From: Roseateles depolymerans
Lineage (GTDB): Bacteria > Pseudomonadota > Gammaproteobacteria > Burkholderiales > Burkholderiaceae_C
Reading direction: 5' to 3'
DNA length: 64,000 nucleotides
Assembly: GCF_003387155.1 (NCBI RefSeq)
Contig: NZ_QUMT01000003.1
Span: 372,001-436,000, forward strand
The notes beneath the pieces were generated by a model, which saw only the letters and a program-made list of their open reading frames with translations, did not search any database and was not told where the DNA came from. A program made the position numbers and the translations under genes. Shown here in pieces: positions 26,075 through 33,864 of the stretch (its first letter is position 1; the number at the start of each line of letters is the position of its first letter).

Positions 26075-26743
26075 TCACCAGGGCAGCGGCTGGCCGTCGT
26101 AATTGAAGAAAGCGCCGTTGTCGCCTGCCGTCAGGCCGTCCAGCACCTTGCGCAGGCTGGCGGCGCTGGTGGCCACGTCGATGTCGGCTTCCTGCCCGCC
26201 CATGTCGGTCTTCACCCAGCCCGGATGCAGGCTGACGCACAGGGCCCGGCCGTCCAGCGCCAGGGCCATGTCCTTCATCACCGAATTCACCGCCGCCTTG
26301 GAGGCCCGGTAGACCCAGCCCGCGGAATTGGCCCGCAGCGTGAGCGAGCCCATGCGGGACGACAGGATGCCAATGCGGGCATCCGGCGCCAGCGCGTCCA
26401 GCAATTGCGGCAGCACCCGCATCGGGCCCAGCACGTTGGTGTGCATGACCGCGTCGAAGTCGGCCTGGCTGGGCGGCTGCAGGCCGATGGTGCGCGGGCC
26501 GTAGAGTCCGGCCACGTACATCACGCGGTTGAACTGGAAGCCGTCCAGCTGCCAGGCCAGCCCGGCAATGCTGACCACGTCCGACACGTCCAGCTTGATC
26601 GCCGTGGCGCCCAGGGCGCGCAGGCGTTGCAGGCTTTCCTCGTCCCGGGCCGTGGCCACCACCTGGTCGCCGGACTCGCGGTGCTGGCGCACCAGCTCCA
26701 GGCCGATGCCGCGCGAGGCCCCAATGATCAGCACCTGGGTCAT
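26075..26743 (-). CDS. Short-chain dehydrogenase/reductase
   Basis: A Rossmann-fold protein of 222 residues. Coenzyme motif IIGASRGIGLELV near the N-terminus, and catalytic residues Ser in GILSSRMGSL and Tyr/Lys in WVYRASKAAVNS. An Arg in ATARDE after the second strand suggests NADP(H) preference. PGWVKTDMGG is a usual SDR segment after the active site. Its start codon overlaps the thiolase stop by one base (TGATG), so the two are translationally coupled. A 3-hydroxyacyl-CoA role would fit the neighbours, but this subgroup (CsgA/sniffer-like) is broad and the substrate is open. Confidence 0.9.
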   Translation of the reverse strand: MTQVLIIGASRGIGLELVRQHRESGDQVVATARDEESLQRLRALGATAIKLDVSDVVSIAGLAWQLDGFQFNRVMYVAGLYGPRTIGLQPPSQADFDAVMHTNVLGPMRVLPQLLDALAPDARIGILSSRMGSLTLRANSAGWVYRASKAAVNSVMKDMALALDGRALCVSLHPGWVKTDMGGQEADIDVATSAASLRKVLDGLTAGDNGAFFNYDGQPLPW

Positions 26744-27921
26744 CAGATCAGCTCCACGCCGACGGCCGTGGCTTCACCCCCGCCGATGCACAGCGCGGCC
26801 ACGCCTCGCTTGAGCTGGCGATGCTTCAGCGCCCCCAGCAGGGTCACCAGGATGCGGGCGCCGGAAGCGCCGATCGGATGGCCCAGGGCCACCGCACCGC
26901 CGTTCACGTTGACGATCTCATGCGGCAGCTTGAACTCGGCCATGGCGGCCATGGTCACAGCGGCGAAGGCCTCGTTCACTTCCCACAGGTCCACGCTCTT
27001 GGCGTCCCACTGGTTCTTGGCCAGCAGCTTCTGGATGGCGCCGACCGGGGCGGTGGTGAACCATTCCGGCGCATTGGCGTGCACGGCGGTTCCGACGATG
27101 CGGGCCACCGGCGTCAGGCCGCGGGCGCGGGCGGTGGATTCACGCATCAGCACCAGCGCTGCGGCGCCGTCGCTGATGGACGAGGACGTGGCGGCGGTGA
27201 TGCTGCCGTCCTTCTTGAACGCCGGCTTGAGCGTGGGGATCTTGTCCAGCTTGGCCTTGAAGGGCTGCTCGTCGCGAGAGATGACGGTGTCGCCGCCCTT
27301 GCCGGCCAGCGTCACCGGCGCGATTTCCCAGGCGAAGCTGCCGTCCTCATTGGCCCGCTTGCTGCGCTCGGTGGAGGCGATGGCGAACTGGTCCTGCGCT
27401 TCGCGGGTGAAGGCGTACTTGTCCACGCACTGCTCGGCAAACACGCCCATGGCCTTGCCGCGCTCGTAGGCGTCTTCCAGGCCGTCCAGGGCCATGTGGT
27501 CATACATCTGCGTGGCGCCGTACTTCACGCCCTTGCGCGCGAACATCAGGTGCGGGGCATTGGTCATGGACTCCATGCCGCCGGCGATCAGCACATCGGC
27601 GCTTTCCGCCTTGAGCGTGTCGTGGGCGAACATGACGGCCCGCATGCCGGCGCCGCACATCTTGGACAGCGTGACCGCGCCCACCGATTGCGGCAGGCCG
27701 GCCTTGAGCACGGCCTGGCGCGCCGGGGCCTGGCCCTGGCCGGCCATCAGGCAGTTGCCGATGAAGGCTTCGTTGATGGCGTCGCCGGGCACGCCGGCGC
27801 GCTCGACCGCGGCCTTGATCGCAACGGCGCCCAGCTCCCAGGCGGACAGCCCGGCGAAATCACCCAGCAGGCCGCCGATGGGCGTGCGTGCGGCAGACAC
27901 GATGACGATGGGATCGGACAT
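26743..27921 (-). CDS. Acetyl-CoA C-acyltransferase (thiolase)
   Basis: A thiolase of 392 residues, standard length. The acyl-accepting Cys is C89 in LSKMCGAGMRAVM. The His base is in ALGHPIGASGARI and the second Cys in AALCIGGGEATAVG at the C-terminus. It catalyses either thiolytic cleavage of 3-ketoacyl-CoA or condensation of two acetyl-CoA; the sequence resembles AtoB/PhaA-type acetyl-CoA acetyltransferases. First gene of the unit thiolase-SDR-acyl-CoA dehydrogenase. It has AGGAG before the ATG (GAAAGTCTCC region on the plus strand reads AAGGAGACTTTC on the gene strand). It lies 45 bp after aceK on the same strand, so read-through from aceK is possible. Confidence 0.94.
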   Translation of the reverse strand: MSDPIVIVSAARTPIGGLLGDFAGLSAWELGAVAIKAAVERAGVPGDAINEAFIGNCLMAGQGQAPARQAVLKAGLPQSVGAVTLSKMCGAGMRAVMFAHDTLKAESADVLIAGGMESMTNAPHLMFARKGVKYGATQMYDHMALDGLEDAYERGKAMGVFAEQCVDKYAFTREAQDQFAIASTERSKRANEDGSFAWEIAPVTLAGKGGDTVISRDEQPFKAKLDKIPTLKPAFKKDGSITAATSSSISDGAAALVLMRESTARARGLTPVARIVGTAVHANAPEWFTTAPVGAIQKLLAKNQWDAKSVDLWEVNEAFAAVTMAAMAEFKLPHEIVNVNGGAVALGHPIGASGARILVTLLGALKHRQLKRGVAALCIGGGEATAVGVELI

Positions 27922-27966
27922 GAAAGTCTCCTTGGTTCAGCTTGTGGATCGAAGGCACCGGCGCGG

Positions 27967-29874
27967 TCACTGGATGGGCAGTTCGCGATGCTCCGGCTCG
28001 GGCGCCTGCGGGGTCGGCTCGGCCGCCTGCACCCGGAAGCGCTTGTGGGAATCGTAGGGAAACACGTCGTGCACATGGCCCGCCAGAATGCGCTGCTTGT
28101 GCGTCTGCCAGAAGGCCGGCTCCAGCAGGTCCGCATGGTGGGCCATGAAGGCCTCCCGCACCTCGCCGTGGCCGAGCAGGAAAGGGCCGAAGGTCTCCGG
28201 GAAGACGTCGTGCTTGCCAACCGGATACCAGACCTCGCCGGACATTTCGTCCTCTTCATTGCGCGGGGCGGGCACCTCCCGGAAATTGCAGTCGGTCAGG
28301 TATTCGATTTCGTCATAGTCATAGAACACCACCTTGCCGTGGCGGGTCACGCCGAAGTTCTTCCACAGCATGTCGCCGGGAAAGATGTTGGCGGCCACCA
28401 GGTCCTTGATCGCATTGCCGTACTCCACCACTGCATGCTGCAACTGGGCCGGCGAGGCTTCCTGCAGGTAGATGTTGAGCGGCACCATGCGGCGCTCGAT
28501 GTAGAGGTGGTGGATGATCAGGTCGTCGCCGTTTTCCTCGACCAGGCTGGGGCAGAAATGCTTGAGCTCGGCCACCAGCTCTTCCTCGAAACGGTGGCGC
28601 GGGAACGCGACGCGGGTGTATTCCAGCGTGTCGGCCATGCGGCCCACCCGGTCGTGCTGCTTCACCAGCAGGTACTTGCGCTGGATCTGTTCGCGGGTGG
28701 TGTCCTTCTGCGGCGGGTAGAAGTCCTTGATCACCTTGAATACGAAGGGATAGGAGGGCAGGTCGAACACCAGCATCACCATGCCCTTGATGCCGGGCGC
28801 GATGCGGAATTTGTCCGAGCTGTGGCGCAGATGGTTGAGGAAGTCCCGGTAGAACAGGTTCTTGCCCTGCTTCTGCAGGCCCAGCGCGGAATAGATCTCC
28901 GAGCGCGGCTTGCGCGGCATCAGCGAGCGCAGGAACTGCACGTAGGCGCTGGGCACTTCCATGTCCACCAGGAAGTAGGCGCGGGCGAAGCTGAACAGCA
29001 TCAGCAGGTCGTCTTCGCCGAAGAGGGCTGCATCGATGTAGAGCAGGCCCGGCGATCCGTCGGTGGACCTGGCGGTGAAGTCGTCAGTGGGCGTGATGTC
29101 GGCCGTCGCGGCGGCCCCGCCCGAGTGACCTGCAGCCCCCGCCGACGACGGCGTCTCCAGATGCAGGATGGGCAGCGCAAAGGCCGTCTCGGTGAAGCCA
29201 TTGACGATCTTGCCCACGATGTAGGCGCCCTTGTTCCGATAGAACAGCGACGACAGCACCTGCACCTGGAAATTCGTGCGCCAGCGGAAGTTGCCCAGTT
29301 CGCGGCTGATGGCCTGCAGCACGCAGTCGATGTCCCGCCCCAGGTCCTCGAACTCCAGGTCGAGCTGGAAGTTCCAGACGATGCGCATGAAGGTGTCGCG
29401 CAGCGTGTCGTGCGAGGGGTAGTAGCAGCGGTAGGTGGGTTGCGCGGCGGGCTCGTCGTTCTCGATGTATTCGGTCGAGATGGCGGGCCGCACGAAGATG
29501 AAGTCGTTGTGGAAGTAGCTGTGGTGCAGCAGCCGGGTGCAGACCGAATTGAAGAAGGTCTCGGCCAGCTCCGGCTGGCGGTGGTTGGTCAGCAGCCCGA
29601 TGTAGTGCAGCTTGACCTGCTGCCAGACGTCGGTGGGCAGGGCGCTGGCCTGGTAGCGCTGCTCCAGCAGCGTCACGGCTTCGTCCACCCGCAGATCGTA
29701 GAACTCGATCCGCTCGCGCTGCGCCCGCTGCTGGCCGCGCCAGTCGGCCTGCTCGAAGCGCTGCTTGGCGCTGGCACTGGCGGCACGGAACAGACGGTAG
29801 TGCTTGTTGAAGCCCTCCAGCAGGGCCATCGCGATCTGGAAGGCGCGTGGGTCGGTCAGTTCATGAGGAAACAT
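27967..29874 (-). CDS. aceK: Isocitrate dehydrogenase kinase/phosphatase
   Basis: A bifunctional protein of 635 residues that phosphorylates and dephosphorylates isocitrate dehydrogenase, setting flux between TCA cycle and glyoxylate bypass. Seen along the chain: an N-terminal regulatory half, [20 protein letters not shown] with the ATP-binding Lys, then [20 protein letters not shown] and [19 protein letters not shown] with the catalytic Asp residues. It is longer than E. coli AceK (578 residues), partly because of a Ser/Gly/Ala-rich insertion at about 242-275. ATG 29874 is used: it starts the conserved [14 protein letters not shown], while a longer frame upstream is only GC-rich read-through. 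Ribosome site weak. Confidence 0.95.
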   Translation of the reverse strand: MFPHELTDPRAFQIAMALLEGFNKHYRLFRAASASAKQRFEQADWRGQQRAQRERIEFYDLRVDEAVTLLEQRYQASALPTDVWQQVKLHYIGLLTNHRQPELAETFFNSVCTRLLHHSYFHNDFIFVRPAISTEYIENDEPAAQPTYRCYYPSHDTLRDTFMRIVWNFQLDLEFEDLGRDIDCVLQAISRELGNFRWRTNFQVQVLSSLFYRNKGAYIVGKIVNGFTETAFALPILHLETPSSAGAAGHSGGAAATADITPTDDFTARSTDGSPGLLYIDAALFGEDDLLMLFSFARAYFLVDMEVPSAYVQFLRSLMPRKPRSEIYSALGLQKQGKNLFYRDFLNHLRHSSDKFRIAPGIKGMVMLVFDLPSYPFVFKVIKDFYPPQKDTTREQIQRKYLLVKQHDRVGRMADTLEYTRVAFPRHRFEEELVAELKHFCPSLVEENGDDLIIHHLYIERRMVPLNIYLQEASPAQLQHAVVEYGNAIKDLVAANIFPGDMLWKNFGVTRHGKVVFYDYDEIEYLTDCNFREVPAPRNEEDEMSGEVWYPVGKHDVFPETFGPFLLGHGEVREAFMAHHADLLEPAFWQTHKQRILAGHVHDVFPYDSHKRFRVQAAEPTPQAPEPEHRELPIQ

Positions 29875-29904
29875 GGGCCTGCCTGCTGGTGGGAGATCGA
29901 GTCG

Positions 29905-29943
29905 GCGCGGGGTGGGCGCGGGGTGGGCGCGGGGTGGGCGCGG
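29905..29943. repeat. Tandem repeat, 11-bp unit
   Basis: Three perfect copies of GCGCGGGGTGG followed by a six-base partial copy, ending 31 bp before the aceK start in its likely leader. On the aceK mRNA this reads as C-rich CCACCCCGCGC repeats. Copy number could vary by slippage and change aceK translation; this is inference. Confidence 0.75.
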
Positions 29944-29969
29944 CGTCTTTCGGGTCCGTGCCGACGGGT

Positions 29970-30707
29970 TCAGCCCTGCGGCGAGGTCGATGCCGACCCC
30001 TGAGCAGCAGTTGGGACCGCGGTCGATGCCGGACCGGCGCCCCGCGCGGCTTCGTAGCGCTGATGCAGGGCCGCCAGTGCGCGGCGGTAGGCCGGGGTGA
30101 CGTCGTCCGCATGGGCGGCCGACACGCTGAGGTCCTTGAGCAAGCCGTTGTGCAGGCCATAGACCCAGCCGTGCACGGTGACGGACTGTCCGCGGGCCCA
30201 GGCATCCTGCACCACCGTGGTCTGGCAGGCGTTGCGGGCCTGTTCCAGCACGTTCAGCTCGCACAGGGCGTTGACGCGCTGGTCCTGCGGCAGTTGCTCC
30301 AGCCAGTCCTGGTGATGATTGCGCACGTCCTGGACGTGGCGCAGCCAGTTGTCCACCAGGCCCACGCGCAGGTCCTGCAAGGCGGCGCGCACACCCCCGC
30401 AGTTGCTGTGGCCGACGATGATGATGTGGCGCACCTTCAGCTCATCCACTGCGAACTGCATCACCGAGAGGCAGTTCAGGTCGGAGTGCACCACCACGTT
30501 GGCCACGTTGCGATGCACGAACAGCTCACCGGGCAGCAGGTCCACCAGTTCGTTGGCGGGAACGCGGCTGTCGGCGCAGCCGATCCACAGGTACTGGGGG
30601 GTCTGCTGCTTGAGCAGGCGGGAGAAGAACCCAGGGGTGTCGTCTTCCGTCTGCGCGGCCCAACGCTTGTTGTTGTTCAGCAGGTCTTGGAGTTCGTTCG
30701 TGCTCAT
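29970..30707 (-). CDS. can: Beta-class carbonic anhydrase
   Basis: A protein of 245 residues. Zinc ligands are C44 in WIGCADSRV (with the Asp-Arg dyad D46/R48), H100 and C103 in [11 protein letters not shown]. It interconverts CO2 and bicarbonate in the cytoplasm. The C-terminal 25 residues are an Ala/Thr/Ser tail not seen in E. coli Can (220 residues). It lies between isovaleryl-CoA dehydrogenase and aceK on the same strand; supplying bicarbonate to a biotin carboxylase of leucine breakdown is a possible reason for the linkage (inference). The start at 30707 opens the conserved [16 protein letters not shown]. Confidence 0.95.
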   Translation of the reverse strand: MSTNELQDLLNNNKRWAAQTEDDTPGFFSRLLKQQTPQYLWIGCADSRVPANELVDLLPGELFVHRNVANVVVHSDLNCLSVMQFAVDELKVRHIIIVGHSNCGGVRAALQDLRVGLVDNWLRHVQDVRNHHQDWLEQLPQDQRVNALCELNVLEQARNACQTTVVQDAWARGQSVTVHGWVYGLHNGLLKDLSVSAAHADDVTPAYRRALAALHQRYEAARGAGPASTAVPTAAQGSASTSPQG

Positions 30708-30764
30708 GGGTCCGATTTTGTCACCGGCCGGCCAGGCCGACCTTCGCAGGCCGGGCAGCGACCC

Positions 30765-31943
30765 TTACATCGTCTCGGCGAACAGCTCGCGACCGATCAG
30801 CATGCGCCGGATCTCGGACGTGCCCGCCCCGATTTCGTAGAGCTTGGCGTCACGCCACAGCCGGCCCAGCGGGTATTCGTTGATGTAGCCGTTGCCCCCG
30901 AAGATCTGGATGCCTTCACCGGCCATCCAGGTGGCCTTTTCGGCGCACCAGAGGATGACGGAGGCGCAGTCCTTGCGCACCTGGCGCACATGGGCGCCGT
31001 CCAGGGCGTCGAGGTTCTTGCCCACCGTATAGCAGAACGCGCGTGCGGCCTGCAGCACGGTGTACATGTCGGCCATCTTGCCCTGGATGAGCTGGAACTC
31101 GCCGATGCTTTGGCCGAACTGCTTGCGGTCGTGGATGTAGGGCGTGACGTTGTCCATCACCGCCTGCATGATGCCGATGGGGCCGGCGGCCAGCACGGCG
31201 CGTTCATAGTCCAGGCCCGACATCAGCACCTTGGTGCCCCCGCCGACGGTGCCCAGCACGTTCTCGGCCGGCACTTCCACGTCCTTGAACACCAGCTCAC
31301 CGGTGTGGCTGCCGCGCATGCCGAGCTTGTCCAGCTTCTGGGCGATGGAGAACCCCTTCATGCCCTTCTCGATCAGGAAGGCGGTCATGCCGCGGGCGCC
31401 GAGCTCGGGCTCGGTCTTGGCGTAGACCACCAGGGTGTCGGCATCGGGGCCGTTGGTGATCCACATCTTGTTGCCGTTGAGGACGTAGTAGCCGCCCTTG
31501 TCTTCGGCCCGCAGCTTCATGCTGACCACGTCGGAGCCGGCGCCGGGCTCGCTCATGGCCAGCGCGCCGACGTGTTCGCCGCTGATCAGCTTGGGCAGGT
31601 ATTTGCGCTTTTGGGCGTCCGTGCCGTTGCGCTTGATCTGATTGACGCACAGGTTGCTGTGGGCGCCGTAGCTCAGGCCGACCGAGGCGGAGGCGCGGCT
31701 GATCTCTTCCATGGCGACCATGTGGGCCAGGTAGCCCATGCCGGCGCCGCCGAATTCCTCGGGGACGGTGATGCCCAGCACGCCCAGGTCGCCCATCTTG
31801 CGCCACAGGTCCATGGGGAACTGGTCGCTGCGGTCGATCTCGGCGGCGCGGGGGGCGATCTCCGCTTCGGCGAAGGCCCGCACGGTGTCGCGCAGGGCTT
31901 CAATGTCTTCGCCCAGGAAAAAGTTCAGGCCAGGCAGGTTCAT
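30765..31943 (-). CDS. ivd: Isovaleryl-CoA dehydrogenase
   Basis: A flavoenzyme of 392 residues in leucine and isovalerate breakdown. It has the general acyl-CoA dehydrogenase segments [20 protein letters not shown] and [17 protein letters not shown]. What marks isovaleryl-CoA dehydrogenase is the base Glu at about 247 in [14 protein letters not shown], the alternative position used by this enzyme; the usual C-terminal spot reads [14 protein letters not shown], with Gly-Ala in place of the usual Glu. ATG 31943 has GAGGAGA a few bases upstream; the upstream open frame is not conserved in appearance. The usual partners (methylcrotonyl-CoA carboxylase, enoyl-CoA hydratase, HMG-CoA lyase) are not adjacent here. 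Confidence 0.94.
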   Translation of the reverse strand: MNLPGLNFFLGEDIEALRDTVRAFAEAEIAPRAAEIDRSDQFPMDLWRKMGDLGVLGITVPEEFGGAGMGYLAHMVAMEEISRASASVGLSYGAHSNLCVNQIKRNGTDAQKRKYLPKLISGEHVGALAMSEPGAGSDVVSMKLRAEDKGGYYVLNGNKMWITNGPDADTLVVYAKTEPELGARGMTAFLIEKGMKGFSIAQKLDKLGMRGSHTGELVFKDVEVPAENVLGTVGGGTKVLMSGLDYERAVLAAGPIGIMQAVMDNVTPYIHDRKQFGQSIGEFQLIQGKMADMYTVLQAARAFCYTVGKNLDALDGAHVRQVRKDCASVILWCAEKATWMAGEGIQIFGGNGYINEYPLGRLWRDAKLYEIGAGTSEIRRMLIGRELFAETM

Positions 31944-32186
31944 CCGTATGTCTCCTCGACCGCCTCTGACCAGCGATGAGGCCGGGCAGGACAGATTCTT
32001 TGATGGTTCGAGCGTGAGGGTCAGTGCCAGGCCGGTACGGCCACCGCCCCGGGGAGGATGCTCCTGGGTTTGGCTGACGTGCACGGCATGCAGTTGACGT
32101 TCGCGTCAATTGTAGGACGAGCCGGGGCGGGGTGGGGGTAGCGCAAAACTACTTAATCAGAACTGCGGGGCATGACCCGCCTTGCC

Positions 32187-32516
32187 TCAGCGGGGCGTCT
32201 GGAGATGACCGCTCAAGATCAACGATGCACGCAGCATGTCGTTGATCCGCGTCTGCCATCCGTCACCGGTGGCGCGCAAGGCGGTCAGGATGTCCTGGTC
32301 CAGGCGCAGTTTCACGGGCTGTTTGGTCTGGGCGGCCTTGCTTCCCATCGGTCGCCCTCTGCGTCGCTTCGCGATGTCTTCAGGCGTGTGGACGACGCCA
32401 CTCACGCCGGCCTTCGCTTCGGCCAGCGATTCACGCAGACCACGGAGAGACTCGCCAGCATCGGCCTCGATGGCCGCGGCAACTTTGTCGATATCCAGGT
32501 TTTTCAGGGCCTTCAT
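32187..32516 (-). CDS. brnA: BrnA-type antitoxin
   Basis: A protein of 109 residues. The C-terminal part, KQPVKLRLDQDILTALRATG followed by GWQTRINDMLRASL, is the ribbon-helix-helix-like segment of BrnA antitoxins. The N-terminal 60 residues are helical and charged (ALKNLDIDKVAAAIEADAGE), with KRRRGRPMGSK between. BrnA proteins bind their own promoter and neutralise the toxin. Start ATG 32516 overlaps the stop of the upstream toxin gene by 4 nt (ATGA). BrnA is classically paired with BrnT, but the partner here is RelE-like. Confidence 0.85.
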   Translation of the reverse strand: MKALKNLDIDKVAAAIEADAGESLRGLRESLAEAKAGVSGVVHTPEDIAKRRRGRPMGSKAAQTKQPVKLRLDQDILTALRATGDGWQTRINDMLRASLILSGHLQTPR

Positions 32517-32812
32517 TTCATGCTCCAAAAGAGTCGCTTCCGGCTGACGTTGTCGCGATCGGACTTGGCATAGAGGAGTGCCAGGAGAACCACCTGATCT
32601 TCTACCCAGTGCCAATACACCACCCGCACGCCACCGCGTTTACCCAGTCCCTCACGCCCCCAACGCACTTTTCGCGCCCCCTCTGCGCCGGGAATGACGT
32701 CTCCGGCGTCAGGGTGGTTGGCGATGAAATCGATGAATTCATGCCGCTCGGCCTCTGACCACACATCAGCAGCCTGCCGCTGAAAAGTGGGCGTTTCAAT
32801 GACTGTCCGCAT
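32513..32812 (-). CDS. RelE/ParE-family toxin
   Basis: A protein of 99 residues with the RelE/HigB layout: an N-terminal strand and helices (RTVIETPTFQRQAADVWSEA, then HEFIDFIANHPDAGDVI), then the central strands GARKVRWGREGLGKRGGVRV and VVYWHWVEDQVVLLALLYAK, ending in a basic RKRLFWSMK tail. RelE-type toxins cut mRNA at the ribosome. The toxin gene comes first and the antitoxin second, the HigBA order. Base composition is visibly less GC-rich than the flanking genes, which suggests acquisition by transfer. Confidence 0.87.
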   Translation of the reverse strand: MRTVIETPTFQRQAADVWSEAERHEFIDFIANHPDAGDVIPGAEGARKVRWGREGLGKRGGVRVVYWHWVEDQVVLLALLYAKSDRDNVSRKRLFWSMK

Positions 32813-33120
32813 TTATTGTGCACCCAAACAATTGGTTCATCAAGTTGCCATCTGGCATGAGATGAAGCTAACGGAATGGTGTGCGGCGGCGTATCACCTG
32901 GGATTGCCTCGGTTCGCTCTTGTGCGCCCGGAACCGGTCACCGACCGACTGGCTTGAGTGGAATTCGAGACGCGTGAAGCGCGTGCGAGCCCAGCGGAGA
33001 AGGCGGTACGGTCCGGCGCCAGCGCTCTGGTGCACAGCCAGGTTGGTGGTGTGCGTGACACGTGGCTGTGCTCAAATTCGCGCCGTTTGCTTCAGCGCCA
33101 GAGTCCAGGGATCCCCACCC
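32813..33120. other. 308-bp intergenic region upstream of the toxin gene and the small membrane protein
   Basis: No gene is supported. It must contain the divergent promoters of the toxin-antitoxin pair (left) and the small membrane protein (right). TGCCA-TC-TGGCA at 32846-32857 is an inverted repeat 34 bp from the toxin start and a candidate operator for the antitoxin. The remainder shows no clear structure. Confidence 0.5.
32846..32857. promoter_or_regulatory. Inverted repeat, candidate toxin-antitoxin operator
   Basis: Five-base arms TGCCA and TGGCA separated by TC, located 34-45 bp upstream of the toxin ATG where a self-regulating antitoxin would bind. Short arms make this tentative. Confidence 0.35.
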
Positions 33121-33336
33121 ATGTTTTTGAAGATCATCATCATCCTGCTCGCCATCGTGGCCATCACTGCAGGCGTGCGGACCATCCTCAAACGGGAGGC
33201 CAAGTTCGGCGGCGACTCGGAGGATGGAGATGGTTACCTGGTGATCGAAGGGTTCCCAGCTGTCTTGCTTGGCGTCGTGGAGATCGCCATTGGCGTGTAC
33301 ATGCTGATTTATCAGCGGTCGCCGGCGCTGTTCTGA
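33121..33336 (+). CDS. Small two-helix membrane protein of unknown function
   Basis: A protein of 71 residues. Two hydrophobic segments are visible, about 3-18 (LKIIIILLAIVAITAG) and about 48-64 (AVLLGVVEIAIGVYMLIY), joined by a charged loop with KREAKFGGDSEDGDG. I do not recognise a family. The ATG at 33121 begins right at the first membrane helix; the frame is open about 240 nt upstream but that stretch is Arg/Cys-rich and not protein-like. Next gene on the right is convergent. Confidence 0.65.
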   Translation: MFLKIIIILLAIVAITAGVRTILKREAKFGGDSEDGDGYLVIEGFPAVLLGVVEIAIGVYMLIYQRSPALF

Positions 33337-33380
33337 CGATCGCCACCAAGACGAGAGGAGTGATGCAAACGGGGCGAGCC

Positions 33381-33848
33381 TTACAGAAACCGCTCCAGCA
33401 ACTTCTTCGACTGCCGATCCATCGCAAACCGGTCCGGCACCAGGAAATGAATGCCATGGCTGCTGCCAATCAGCAGCCGCCCTTCCCCCAGCCGACGGAT
33501 GTCTTCCTCGCTCTTGAGGATGAAGCGCGTCTCTCCGCGATCCGTCTCCACCGTCCATTCGCTCGGCGTGGAGAAGGTCGACACCGCGAGCACCCGATGC
33601 ACCGTCGGCATCAGCTCCCGGGCTGCGAACTCCTCGCGAAGCAGACTGCGCACCGCTTCAGGCTGGCGGTCCAGATGGTCGATCCAGGCGATCTCATGCC
33701 CGTCCTCGCCCACCAGCGCAATGCCCTCGTCGGGCGCGCTCAGCGGATGCGCCCGCACCGGCGTCACGTTGTCATGAATGCGGCCTTGCAGGTCCACCAG
33801 TTGCAGGCGGCCGAACGCATTGCGGACCAGATGTTGAATGTTGCTCAT
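33381..33848 (-). CDS. DUF1854 protein, cyanophycin-associated ABC transporter accessory
   Basis: A protein of 155 residues of the DUF1854 family, which is annotated in databases as associated with cyanophycin metabolism and an adjacent ABC exporter. Visible segments: LQLVDLQGRIHDNVTPVRAH, GIALVGEDGHEIAWIDHLDR and STFSTPSEWTVETDRGETRF, a beta-rich pattern with no catalytic motif. It follows the ABC transporter gene by 16 nt and is surely co-transcribed with it. The function is not known; soluble, no signal peptide. ATG 33848 follows AAGG-containing sequence; the longer frame is not conserved in appearance. Confidence 0.85.
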   Translation of the reverse strand: MSNIQHLVRNAFGRLQLVDLQGRIHDNVTPVRAHPLSAPDEGIALVGEDGHEIAWIDHLDRQPEAVRSLLREEFAARELMPTVHRVLAVSTFSTPSEWTVETDRGETRFILKSEEDIRRLGEGRLLIGSSHGIHFLVPDRFAMDRQSKKLLERFL

Positions 33849-33864
33849 CAAGGGTCTCCCGGCC

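Noticed and set aside
29905-29943. CRISPR-like repeats
   Set aside because: Repeat units are 11 bp, directly adjacent with no spacers, and there are no cas genes.
26821-30003. Plus-strand open frame of about 1060 codons across thiolase and aceK
   Set aside because: Same kind of antisense read-through; composition is His/Arg/Gly-rich and crosses gene boundaries of recognisable proteins.
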